From Alphaproteobacteria bacterium (GTDB taxonomy: Bacteria; Pseudomonadota; Alphaproteobacteria; UBA6615): 17,801 nucleotides of DNA. Under the pieces are notes generated by a model. It worked only from the letters and a program-made list of their open reading frames with translations. It was not told the origin of the DNA and ran no database searches. Made by a program: the position numbers and the translations under genes. The stretch is from NCBI GenBank assembly GCA_030831135.1, contig JAURLR010000061.1:1-17801 (forward strand), in the 5' to 3' direction. Below, one piece after another: positions 6,176-13,598 of this stretch (positions are counted from its first letter, which is position 1; each line of letters begins with the position of its first letter).

Positions 6176-6997
6176 ATGCCCGTCATTTTCCGCCGTTCTG
6201 ATCAGGAACCTGCGCCCTCGGCCCCGGGGGTTGAGCGTGCCGGGCTGCTGACACCCGGGACGATCGGCAACGATCAGATTACCCTCGACCGGGTCAGGCT
6301 CGCACCGGGGGCGGCCTATACGATCGAGCTTTCCCCGTCGGCCGTGGGCTGGGTTCAGGTGCTTTCGGGTGCGGGCGTGCTGGCGGGCAGGGACACCGAT
6401 GTCGATCTCGTGTCCTACCTGCCGCTGGGATTTGCCGGGGCGTTCACGGCTGGACCGGAAGAGACCGAGCTGCTCGTTGCATCGGTGCCCGATGCCGCGC
6501 GTTTCGATCCGGATATCGGAAACATGCCTGGCGAATTGCGACAGGTCGACTGGACGCGGGAGCCGGTTCTCGAATCCGAACACGATGCCCGCAAGCGGGT
6601 CTATATGGCCACACCCGCACTGGCCGGAACCCATGCCTTCAAGGGTGAGATGATTTCCTATCCGCCCGGCGCGTCCGCGCCCGAGCATCACCATGTGGGT
6701 GCCGAGCATTTCCAGTATGTGATGTCCGGTCGCGGCACGGCGCTTCTGGACGGTACCGGGCATGTGCTCGAAGCCGGTGACGTGCTCTACAACTACGAGC
6801 ATGAGCCCCATGCCTTCATCAATCAGTCTGACGAAGATTTCGTTTTCGTGGAGTTCTTCGTCCCCGGGCCATGCGAGACCATCTGGTCGCCGGGGGCAAA
6901 TGTCTGCGCCTGGCTGCCTACGGGTGTGGACAGCGCCGGACGCCAACCCGCCCGGGAGATCGGCTATCATGTCCATGGTCAGGATGACGGACTCTGA
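6176..6997 (+). CDS. Bicupin protein with one intact metal site
   Basis: A 273-residue protein with two cupin barrels. The N-terminal barrel (about 30-105) has no histidine ligand set and is probably structural. The C-terminal barrel (about 150-230) carries PPGASAPEHHHVGAEHFQ (His171, His173, Glu177) and PHAFIN (His212 with Asn216), a full HxH-E-H metal site. Bicupins with one working site include the ureidoglycine aminohydrolases and several ring-cleavage or isomerase enzymes; none can be chosen here. Start ATG 6176 with AGGAG overlapping the end of the lipoprotein gene. It is co-directional with the molybdenum hydroxylase genes but separated from them by 109 bases holding two palindromes, so it may form a separate transcript. 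Confidence 0.82.
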   Translation: MPVIFRRSDQEPAPSAPGVERAGLLTPGTIGNDQITLDRVRLAPGAAYTIELSPSAVGWVQVLSGAGVLAGRDTDVDLVSYLPLGFAGAFTAGPEETELLVASVPDAARFDPDIGNMPGELRQVDWTREPVLESEHDARKRVYMATPALAGTHAFKGEMISYPPGASAPEHHHVGAEHFQYVMSGRGTALLDGTGHVLEAGDVLYNYEHEPHAFINQSDEDFVFVEFFVPGPCETIWSPGANVCAWLPTGVDSAGRQPAREIGYHVHGQDDGL

Positions 6998-7023
6998 TTG
7001 CTGACGCTGGGCGGTTGCGGTTC

Positions 7024-7044
7024 CACAATAAGGAAATTATTGTG
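7024..7044. promoter_or_regulatory. Perfect 8-bp inverted repeat, candidate operator for the molybdenum hydroxylase operon
   Basis: CACAATAA (7024-7031) and TTATTGTG (7037-7044) are exact reverse complements around the 5-base spacer GGAAA. The 21-bp site is AT-rich in a GC-rich neighbourhood and lies 62 bases before the CoxG-like start. That is where a repressor or activator of a coxG-type operon would bind. There is no T tract after it, so it is not an intrinsic terminator. No regulator gene is in the window, so the binding protein is unknown. Confidence 0.55.
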
Positions 7045-7056
7045 CCGTTCCCATCA

Positions 7057-7074
7057 GGGTGTCTGCAGGCACCC
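7057..7074. promoter_or_regulatory. Near-perfect 18-bp palindrome upstream of the CoxG-like gene
   Basis: GGGTGTCTG (7057-7065) faces CAGGCACCC (7066-7074), with a single mismatch and a PstI-like core CTGCAG. It lies 13 bases after the AT-rich inverted repeat and 32 bases before the CoxG-like start. It could be a second operator or a leader hairpin. Confidence 0.35.
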
Positions 7075-7106
7075 TCAACCCGAACTTATGTGCAACAGGG
7101 TGCGTG

Positions 7107-7712
7107 ATGCAGCTCAACAACAGTTTTACCGTTCCCGCTGATCCGGAAACGGCCTGGAAGGTTTTGCTCGATGTGCCGCGTATCGCGCCATGCATGCCCG
7201 GTGCCGAACTGACAGAAATCGTCGGAGAGCGGACCTATAAGGGCAATGCGAAACTCCGTGTCGGGCCGGTCAGCCTGACCTTTTCCGGGGAAGCCGAAAT
7301 CACCGCGATCGACGAAACGGCGCGCACCGCGACCGTTCACGCCAAAGGCAATGACACCAAGGGGCGCGGGGCGGCTGAAGCCGACGTGGTCTTTGCACTG
7401 CATGAAGATGCGGGCCAGACCCGCGTGGACATCACCACGGAACTCAACCTTACCGGGTCGGTGGCGCAGTATGGACGCGCATCCGGCCTGATCGACGCGA
7501 TTGCGGGTCAGATCATTTCGGACTTCGCGACCAATCTCGAGGCCGAGATCGGTACGGAAAACGCGCCGGCTGCCGCGGTTGCTGGAGGTGGCGCCGACGC
7601 ACCGGAGCCCACGCCGGCATCACCACGCCCGCAGGCGGCATCCGACAACAGCATCTCCGGTATTCGCCTGTTCTTTCGGGCGCTCTGGGCGATGATCCGC
7701 GGCAAGCGGTAG
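7107..7712 (+). CDS. CoxG-like SRPBCC protein (CO dehydrogenase subunit G family)
   Basis: A 201-residue member of the CoxG family: a START/SRPBCC-fold hydrophobic pocket (about 1-145) followed by a low-complexity Ala/Pro linker (about 153-180) and an amphipathic or membrane-touching tail (GIRLFFRALWAMIRGKR, 185-201). Seen: MQLNNSFTVPADPETAWKVLLD at the start, then CMPGAELTE and TYKGNAKLRVGPVSLTFSGEA, all typical of the family. In cox-type systems this protein is thought to recruit the Mo enzyme to the membrane or deliver quinone for electron transfer. ATG 7107 is chosen over an in-frame upstream ATG at 7059 because the family starts here and AGGG lies 6 bases before it. First gene of the molybdenum hydroxylase operon, 14 bases before the next. 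Confidence 0.9.
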   Translation: MQLNNSFTVPADPETAWKVLLDVPRIAPCMPGAELTEIVGERTYKGNAKLRVGPVSLTFSGEAEITAIDETARTATVHAKGNDTKGRGAAEADVVFALHEDAGQTRVDITTELNLTGSVAQYGRASGLIDAIAGQIISDFATNLEAEIGTENAPAAAVAGGGADAPEPTPASPRPQAASDNSISGIRLFFRALWAMIRGKR

Positions 7713-7726
7713 GGAAAGAGGATCAC

Positions 7727-8593
7727 ATGAAACCAGCACCGTTTACCTATCACGATCCGTCCACGCCCGAAGAAGCTGTCGCGCTTCTGGCGCAGCATGA
7801 GGATGCCAAGCTTTTGGCGGGCGGCCAGTCGCTGATGCCGATGCTCAACATGCGTTTTGTCGTGCCCGACCATGTCATCGACCTGAACAACGTTGCTGGA
7901 CTGTCGGGGGTCACCGACACGGGCGAGGCGCTGCAGATCGGGGCGATGACCCGGCAGCGGGACCTGATGCGCGACGATGCGGTGCGCGCGCGGACCCCGA
8001 TTATTCCCGAAGCGCTCGAGAATGTCGGGCATTTCCAGACCCGCAACCGGGGGACCATTGGCGGCAGTCTCTGCCATCTTGACCCGGCGGCCGAACTGCC
8101 TTGTCTGATGGCGGTCTATGACGCGATGCTGACCGCGCACGGCCCCGATGGTGCGCGGGAGATTCCGTTTGCCGAATGGCCGCTGGCCTACATGATCCCG
8201 ACACTGGGGCCCGATGAGCTGCTGACCACCATCCGAGTTCCCTATTGGGGGGCGGGGCATGGCTACGGCTTTGTCGAGTTTGCCCGTCGCCATGGTGATT
8301 TCGCGATCATCGCGGTGGCCGCACTTCTGGAGGTCGAAAACGGCACGATCCGCCGCGCCGCGATTTCGATTGGGGGCGCGGATGTCCGCCCGATCCGTCT
8401 GACCGAGGCCGAGACAGCGCTGGTCGGCGCGGCAGCCAATACCGAAACCTTCAAGGCCGCCGCCGAAATTGCGCGCGGGATTGATGCCATGTCGGATGCT
8501 TATGTGACATCCGCTTACCGCCAGCGCCTTGCTGCGACCCTGACTGAACGGGCGCTCGTCAAAGCCGGCGAACGCGCCAATGGGAGTGCCTGA
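7727..8593 (+). CDS. Molybdenum hydroxylase FAD-binding medium subunit (CoxM-like)
   Basis: A 288-residue FAD subunit of a xanthine-oxidase-family three-subunit enzyme. It takes electrons from the iron-sulfur subunit and passes them to an acceptor. Seen: PAPFTYHDPSTPEEAVALL at the start, the FAD pyrophosphate loop AGGQSLMPMLNMR (31-43) and the second flavin motif TIGGSLCHLDPAAELP (110-125), then the C-terminal CO-dehydrogenase flavoprotein domain (RRHGDFAIIAVAALL). The length is normal and no iron-sulfur insert is present. Ribosome site AGAGGA. One base separates its stop from the small-subunit start, indicating coupled translation. Confidence 0.94.
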   Translation: MKPAPFTYHDPSTPEEAVALLAQHEDAKLLAGGQSLMPMLNMRFVVPDHVIDLNNVAGLSGVTDTGEALQIGAMTRQRDLMRDDAVRARTPIIPEALENVGHFQTRNRGTIGGSLCHLDPAAELPCLMAVYDAMLTAHGPDGAREIPFAEWPLAYMIPTLGPDELLTTIRVPYWGAGHGYGFVEFARRHGDFAIIAVAALLEVENGTIRRAAISIGGADVRPIRLTEAETALVGAAANTETFKAAAEIARGIDAMSDAYVTSAYRQRLAATLTERALVKAGERANGSA

Positions 8594-8594
8594 G

Positions 8595-9077
8595 ATGGCT
8601 GATACGCGAGATATCGAACTCAAGGTAAATGGCGAAAGCCACGCTGCGAGCGTTGAAACCCGGACCAGCCTCGGCGATTTTCTGCGTCACGGGCTCGGCC
8701 TGACGGGTACTCATATGGGATGCGAGCATGGCGTGTGCGGTGCCTGCACGGTCATGGTGGATGGTGAAGCTGTCCGGTCCTGCCTGATGCTGGCCGTCCA
8801 GGCCAATGGTCACGAAGTGACCACAGTCGAAGGACTGGCGGATGACGACGGCACCCTGCACCCGTTGCAGGAAGCCTTCTGGAAGCATCACGGGCTGCAA
8901 TGCGGATTCTGTACGCCGGGCATGCTGACCTCGCTGGCAGCCTTCCTGCGCGACAATCCCGACCCCAGTGAACGCGAGGTTCGGGAAGCCATTTCGGGAA
9001 ATATCTGCCGGTGCACCGGCTATCAGGGAATCGTCGATGCGGCACTGGATGCCGCCAAGACGATGCAGGGGAACTAG
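8595..9077 (+). CDS. Molybdenum hydroxylase [2Fe-2S] small subunit (CoxS-like)
   Basis: A 160-residue iron-sulfur subunit. Seen: a plant-type ferredoxin cluster site with Cys43, Cys48, Cys51 and Cys63 (GCEHGVCGACTV...C), then the helical [2Fe-2S] domain with Cys103 and Cys106 in QCGFCTPGM and Cys138 and Cys140 in NICRCTGYQGI. All eight ligands are present. ATG 8595 follows the CoxM-like stop by one base, with GGGAG inside the end of that gene; an in-frame upstream ATG at 8580 would overlap and is less likely. It relays electrons from the molybdenum centre to FAD. Four bases separate it from the large subunit. Confidence 0.96.
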   Translation: MADTRDIELKVNGESHAASVETRTSLGDFLRHGLGLTGTHMGCEHGVCGACTVMVDGEAVRSCLMLAVQANGHEVTTVEGLADDDGTLHPLQEAFWKHHGLQCGFCTPGMLTSLAAFLRDNPDPSEREVREAISGNICRCTGYQGIVDAALDAAKTMQGN

Positions 9078-9081
9078 AGCC

Positions 9082-11421
9082 ATGGTTGTTCGTTATCTGG
9101 GTGCCGAAGTCCAGCGCATGGAAGACCCCCGGCTGTTGACCGGCCATGGCCGCTATGTGGACGATATGACCATGGACGGCATGCTGCATGCCGCCTTCCT
9201 GCGCGCGTCACAGGCGCATGCAAAAATCCGTTCCATCGACACCTCCCGGGCGGCGGACTTGCCCGGCGTGCATCGCGTCTTCACCCATGCCGATCTCGGT
9301 GAGAAATACAGTCACCGGATGAACCAGCTCTATCCGGCGCCGGTGATCGAGCAGAACAAGACCCAGTATCCGCTGGCGAAGGATGAGGTCTGTTATGTGG
9401 GCGAGGCTGTGGCCGTTGTCGTGGCTGACAGCCGTGCGATTGCCGAAGACGCCCTCGCGCTGATCGATGTGGATTACGAAACCCTGCCCGCCGTCGTGAA
9501 CATCATGACGGCGCTCGAAGATGGCGCGCCGCTGGCCCATGCCGACACGACGTCAAATCTGGTGGGCAAGATGCGTTCGGCGTTCGGCGATATCGACGAT
9601 GCCTTTGCCAAGGCCGACCATGTGTTTTCGGCCGGGTTCATGCAGCATCGTGGTGGCTGCCATTCGATGGAAACCCGCGGCGTGATCGCGCGAGACGACC
9701 CCTGGGGTGATGGCCTGTCCCTCTGGACCTCGGCGCAGTCGCCCTATCTGATCCGCCGCGCGCTTGCGACCTGGCTGGATGAGCCTGAGGAGCGGGTTCG
9801 CGTGGTGGCCCCCGATGTGGGCGGCGGCTTCGGACCCAAGGCCGGTTTTTATCCCGAGGAAATCGTGATCTCGCTGGCGGCGCGCTTCATGAAGCGCCCG
9901 GTGAAGTGGATCGAGGACCGGAGAGAACACTTCATGTCCACCACGACCCAGCGCGATCAGCACTGGGACCTTGAGGTTGCCTGCACCAATGAGGGGAAAA
10001 TCCTCGGTCTGCGCGGCACGATCACCCATGAAAACGGCGCCTATATTCCTTACGGAATTCTTCTGCCCAACAGTTCCCTGACCCCCTTGCCCGGGGCCTA
10101 TTCGATCCCGGCAATCGATGTCGGCGTGAATATCGTCTTTACCAATACGGTGCCGAACTCGCCGGTTCGTGGTGCGGGACGTCCGTGCGGGATCTATGCC
10201 GTCGAACGCATGATCCAGACCGTCTCCCGGAATCTGGGGATCGATCCGGCGACGGTGCGGCGCCGGAACTATGTGCGGCCCGATCAGATGCCCTATGAGA
10301 CGGGCGCCACGCTTCGCGGCGGCGCCAAGTGCATCTATGACAGCGGGGATTACGAGGCGCTGCTCGACAAGGTTCTCGAACTTTCCGACTACAGCAGTTT
10401 CAAGGATCGTCAGGCGGCGGCCCGCAAGGAAGGGCGGTTCCTGGGTATCGGTATCTCTTCCTGCATCGAGGATACCGGCATGGGCCCCTATGAGGGAACG
10501 ACGGTCCGGGTTGAATCCTCGGGAAAGGTTGCCGTGCGAACCGGCGCGGCGAGTCAGGGACAGGGCCACCACACCATGATCGCGATGATCGTAGCCGAAA
10601 ATCTGGGCGTGGCACCGGAAGATATCCTGTTTGAATCCGCGGATACCTCGAAGTTCCCGCACGGTGTCGGCACCATCGGCAGCCGTGTGGCGGCCAATGT
10701 GGGCCCCTCGTCCTTTGATGCTGCAAAAAAGGTCCGTGAAAAGGCCTTGAAGCTGGCGGCCGAAATTCTCGAAGCCTCCGAAGCCGATCTCGACATCGAG
10801 GATGGCGTTGTGCGCGTGAACGGCGCACCCGATCTCTCGATCACATTGGGTGAACTGGCCATCAAACTGTCACCAGCGTCTGCCCTGCGGGTTCCCGCCG
10901 GGTTCGATCCGCTGCTCGAAGCCACATCCTATGACGGGTCCAGCGGTTCACCGATTGCCTGCGGCTCGAATGTGGCCGAGGTCGAGGTCGATCCGGGCAC
11001 CGGTGAAGTCCGGGTGCTGCGTTATTCGGTCGCCCATGACTGCGGTGTGATGATCAATCCGATGATCGTGCATGGCCAGATCGTCGGCGGCGTCGTCCAC
11101 GGCATAGGCAACGCGTTGTTCGAGCGGATGATCTATGACGATCAGGGGCAGCCGCTGACCACCAATTACGGCGAATATCTGCTGCCTCTGGCCAGCGAGA
11201 TGCCGCGAATCGATGTCACCCATATGGAGACCCCTTCGCCGCTGAATTCGCTCGGCGTGAAGGGTGCGGGTGAGGGTGGAACCATTCCGGCAGCCGCAGC
11301 CATTGTGGCCGCGATCGAGAATGCGCTGGAAGAGTATGGGGTGGAGATCGATTACTATCCGGTCGATCCGCAATATCTCACCGGACTGATCGACAAGGGC
11401 ACGGTGCAGGCGGCGGAGTAG
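9082..11421 (+). CDS. Molybdenum hydroxylase large subunit, not form I CO dehydrogenase
   Basis: A 779-residue catalytic subunit of the xanthine oxidase family, with the molybdopterin cytosine dinucleotide site. It hydroxylates a carbon centre using water. Seen: VGGGFGPKAGFYPEE (246-260), SPVRGAGRPCG (360-370), ASQGQGHHTM (490-499) and the catalytic base Glu731 in GVKGAGEGGT. Form I CO dehydrogenase carries AYxCSFR with the copper-binding Cys at the position of Gly364, so this enzyme cannot be form I. Form II usually reads AYRGAGRPE; here it is PVRGAGRPC, with Cys369 replacing the acid or amide. The substrate may be an aldehyde, an N-heterocycle or an unassigned compound. Last gene of the operon; no cox maturation genes follow. 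Confidence 0.93.
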   Translation: MVVRYLGAEVQRMEDPRLLTGHGRYVDDMTMDGMLHAAFLRASQAHAKIRSIDTSRAADLPGVHRVFTHADLGEKYSHRMNQLYPAPVIEQNKTQYPLAKDEVCYVGEAVAVVVADSRAIAEDALALIDVDYETLPAVVNIMTALEDGAPLAHADTTSNLVGKMRSAFGDIDDAFAKADHVFSAGFMQHRGGCHSMETRGVIARDDPWGDGLSLWTSAQSPYLIRRALATWLDEPEERVRVVAPDVGGGFGPKAGFYPEEIVISLAARFMKRPVKWIEDRREHFMSTTTQRDQHWDLEVACTNEGKILGLRGTITHENGAYIPYGILLPNSSLTPLPGAYSIPAIDVGVNIVFTNTVPNSPVRGAGRPCGIYAVERMIQTVSRNLGIDPATVRRRNYVRPDQMPYETGATLRGGAKCIYDSGDYEALLDKVLELSDYSSFKDRQAAARKEGRFLGIGISSCIEDTGMGPYEGTTVRVESSGKVAVRTGAASQGQGHHTMIAMIVAENLGVAPEDILFESADTSKFPHGVGTIGSRVAANVGPSSFDAAKKVREKALKLAAEILEASEADLDIEDGVVRVNGAPDLSITLGELAIKLSPASALRVPAGFDPLLEATSYDGSSGSPIACGSNVAEVEVDPGTGEVRVLRYSVAHDCGVMINPMIVHGQIVGGVVHGIGNALFERMIYDDQGQPLTTNYGEYLLPLASEMPRIDVTHMETPSPLNSLGVKGAGEGGTIPAAAAIVAAIENALEEYGVEIDYYPVDPQYLTGLIDKGTVQAAE

Positions 11422-11430
11422 TCGGCTGCG

Positions 11431-11724
11431 CTAGTCGTCGTCAAAATTGTCGAGCAGGGCGCGAACCGCACCGCCGATACCGTCACCATCCTCGTGGGTG
11501 TGTTGCGCCTTTTCGCGCACCTCGTAGGTGTGTTCGTAAAAATCCGCCAGCGCATCGAAGACGCGTCTTCGGTGCGGCGTGGTTTTGGCCAGCATCGCTT
11601 GGACGCGCAGTTGATCGGCGATTTCCTTCACAGCGAGAAGCGGTATCGACTGGGCCTTGCTGAGAAAGGCCTGAACCTCGCCCAGCGCGTGTTCCCCGAC
11701 ATTGTGTTCATGGCGTTCATTCAT
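11431..11724 (-). CDS. Small charged helical protein, unknown function
   Basis: A 97-residue protein I do not recognise. The sequence is predicted helical by eye and highly charged, with a His/Glu-rich start (MNERHEHNVGEH), no membrane segment and no cysteine. It ends in an acidic tail (DNFDDD). The middle (VREKAQHTHEDGDGIGG) is polar and probably loop. Its stop lies 9 bases from the convergent large-subunit stop. The start lies 29 bases beyond the AI-2E-family gene, in the same direction, so the two are probably cotranscribed. It is a real gene by position and codon use. Confidence 0.6.
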   Translation of the reverse strand: MNERHEHNVGEHALGEVQAFLSKAQSIPLLAVKEIADQLRVQAMLAKTTPHRRRVFDALADFYEHTYEVREKAQHTHEDGDGIGGAVRALLDNFDDD

Positions 11725-11753
11725 GGCAGGTCCCTCGGCATGGGTGTCCGAAA

Positions 11754-12809
11754 TCAGGAGCGTTCGATCTCCCCGTTGCCCGACAGGATAATCGCAATTG
11801 GGCGGGTCGCGGCAAAGTGGGAAAATATGATCATGGCGATCATGGTCAGCGGGACCGACAGGAACATGCCCGCCAGGCCCCAGATGGTGCCCCAGACCGC
11901 AAGCGAAATCAGCACAACGAGGGGCGATATGTTGAGGGATGTGCCCATCAACCGGGGCTCGATCACGTTTCCGATCAGGAACTGGGTGGCACCGCCGCCG
12001 ATGACAACGGCCAGAACCGGGCCGAGAGTTGCGAATTGGACGACCGCCAGCAAGGTCGGCAGCAGGATGCCCAGCAGGGAACCGATGGTCGGGATGTAGT
12101 TCAGCAGGAAGATGACAAAGCCCCAGAAGGCGGCAAAATCCACACCGACAATCAGCAGGATGATGTAGCTGATGCCACCGGTTGCAACGCTGGCGAGCGT
12201 CTTGATGGCCACGTAGGACTGAATCTGGACCTGCATGCGGTGCACCAGATCACGAACCTCCTGACGCTTGTCGGCGTTGGGAAACAGCGCGTCGAGTTTC
12301 TTTTCAAAACTGCCCTGCTCGATCAGCAGGAACAGGACATAGATCAGAACGATTCCCAGCGAGCCGGCAAAACCGGCGACCGTGGCCGCGAGGCCGGAGA
12401 TCAGCTGGCGCACATTGATTTCGTCGGCAATCCGCGCAAAATCCGGGGTTTCCTGGAATCCGGCCATCCGGCTTGCGCCCTGGATCAGCTTCTCGAAGTT
12501 GGCCTGATAGGCGGGCGCGGCTGCCGCGACTTGCGCGATATTGTCGCTGATCAGTTCGGCGACCAGCGCCATGGCGACCAGAACGATAATGACCGCCCCT
12601 ACAAGGGTGGCCCAGTGCGGCAGCTTCTTGCCAATAACCGGAATTCGGTCGAAGAAGTCTGCCAGCGCGTTCAGCAGGTACCAGATGACGATGGCGACCG
12701 CGAGGGGGATCAGAAGCTCGCGGCCTTCGACCAGAAGATAGAGTGTCAGGGCGGCGATCAGCACCGCGCCAGTAAAGGCGCCAATGCGTGCGGGTGCTGT
12801 CTCACTCAT
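11754..12809 (-). CDS. AI-2E family transporter (PerM-type membrane protein)
   Basis: A 351-residue polytopic inner-membrane protein of the AI-2E exporter/PerM family. Members export small molecules or act as ion antiporters; only some handle autoinducer-2. Seen: paired N-terminal helices (about 11-50), a third helix (68-90), a soluble loop (about 95-150), then helices after residue 150 with LYKG-like motifs represented by FLLNYIPTIGSLLGILLP and GNVIEPRLMGTSLNISPLVVLISLAVWGTIWGLAGMFLSVPL, the strongest family signature. The start MSETAPARIG at 12809 has an AGAAGGG ribosome site. It lies downstream of a terminator, so it needs its own promoter in 12810-12930, none of which I can point to. Confidence 0.9.
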   Translation of the reverse strand: MSETAPARIGAFTGAVLIAALTLYLLVEGRELLIPLAVAIVIWYLLNALADFFDRIPVIGKKLPHWATLVGAVIIVLVAMALVAELISDNIAQVAAAAPAYQANFEKLIQGASRMAGFQETPDFARIADEINVRQLISGLAATVAGFAGSLGIVLIYVLFLLIEQGSFEKKLDALFPNADKRQEVRDLVHRMQVQIQSYVAIKTLASVATGGISYIILLIVGVDFAAFWGFVIFLLNYIPTIGSLLGILLPTLLAVVQFATLGPVLAVVIGGGATQFLIGNVIEPRLMGTSLNISPLVVLISLAVWGTIWGLAGMFLSVPLTMIAMIIFSHFAATRPIAIILSGNGEIERS

Positions 12810-12928
12810 GGCGCTTTGCCCTTCTGCGGTAACACGGCCCACTCGCCCCGGAGCGGCCTTCTGCAGGATTGCGTTTAGCACAGAATGTCTTGATTTGACC
12901 TCCTGCCGGGGCGCACCGGCGCGACATG

Positions 12929-12954
12929 AAAAAGGCGGAGCCAAAGGCTCCGCC
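12929..12954 (-). terminator. Strong intrinsic terminator of the DUF2852 gene
   Basis: A perfect 9-bp stem GGCGGAGCC/GGCTCCGCC (12934-12942 and 12946-12954) with a 3-base loop. On the minus strand it is followed by five T residues (12933-12929). It lies 27 bases after the DUF2852 stop and insulates the downstream AI-2E-family gene. Confidence 0.85.
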
Positions 12955-12981
12955 CTACCGATGTTGGCTATGACCGGATCG

Positions 12982-13383
12982 TCAGGCTGAGGCGCCGGTC
13001 GGCTCGGTGTTGTCGAAGCCCTTGGTGTCACGCTGACCGCGCTGGGACATGAAGCGGTCGAACTCTTCCTTGTCCTTGGCGAGGCGCAATTCGTGCATGA
13101 AGCGATCGAACTCCTCGCGCGTGGCATCCAGCTTGCGCCGTTCTTCTTCGAGCCGCTTCAACTCCTGCTCGCGGTAGTCGTCAAAGGCGGCGTTGCCGCT
13201 CTCGCCTGAGCGATTGCTGGACCAGCGATATCGCGCTTCATCCACAACGGTGTGAAGCCGGTCACCCCAGATGATATAGGCAAGGGCGGCGAGGCCGAGG
13301 GGCCAGGCGATGACGAAGCCGACGACCATGATGCCGATCGTCACAGGGCTCCAGCCGGGTCGGATGTTCCAGGTGCTGTTCAT
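12982..13383 (-). CDS. DUF2852 domain membrane protein
   Basis: A 133-residue protein of the DUF2852 family, which I know mainly from alphaproteobacteria; function unknown. Seen: a tryptophan-bearing N-terminus (WNIRPGWSP), one membrane helix (about 15-40, IGIMVVGFVIAWPLGLAALAY) with the conserved WPLGLA and IWGDR, then a charged coiled-coil-like helix (YREQELKRLEEERRKL, 70-85) and the conserved LRLAKDKEEFDRFM segment (99-112). The ribosome site AAGGGAG lies before the ATG at 13383. It ends at a strong terminator and is probably monocistronic. A 12-bp palindrome lies just upstream. Confidence 0.9.
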   Translation of the reverse strand: MNSTWNIRPGWSPVTIGIMVVGFVIAWPLGLAALAYIIWGDRLHTVVDEARYRWSSNRSGESGNAAFDDYREQELKRLEEERRKLDATREEFDRFMHELRLAKDKEEFDRFMSQRGQRDTKGFDNTEPTGASA

Positions 13384-13407
13384 GTGCTCCCTTTCTGTTG
13401 CTGCATC

Positions 13408-13419
13408 CCCAATATTGGG
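13408..13419. promoter_or_regulatory. Perfect 12-bp palindrome in a divergent promoter region
   Basis: CCCAATATTGGG is self-complementary and lies 25 bases upstream of the DUF2852 start, in the 215-base region shared with the divergent CMD-like gene. Its place suits an operator for either gene. No regulator gene is nearby. Confidence 0.35.
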
Positions 13420-13598
13420 TGCCGGATCGCGTTTTCAATCAGAATCGGATGGGCTAGGGCGCGCTCACCAAGGATTTCAGGGCATATGTGTTGTCCGGGC
13501 AGGCGCCGTTGACGTGTCCGGGCTGAAGGTGTTTTCTGCTCGGGTTATCGATCTCGCGCCGGAATGCCCGGCTGAGGAAGTGGAGAAAGGACAAGTCT

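Noticed and set aside
9553..10662. A 369-codon minus-strand frame inside the molybdenum hydroxylase large subunit
   Set aside because: Antisense shadow with no domain; the plus strand holds all cofactor motifs.
9082..11421. Annotation as aerobic CO dehydrogenase (form I)
   Set aside because: The AYxCSFR motif with its copper-binding cysteine is absent; Gly364 takes that place.
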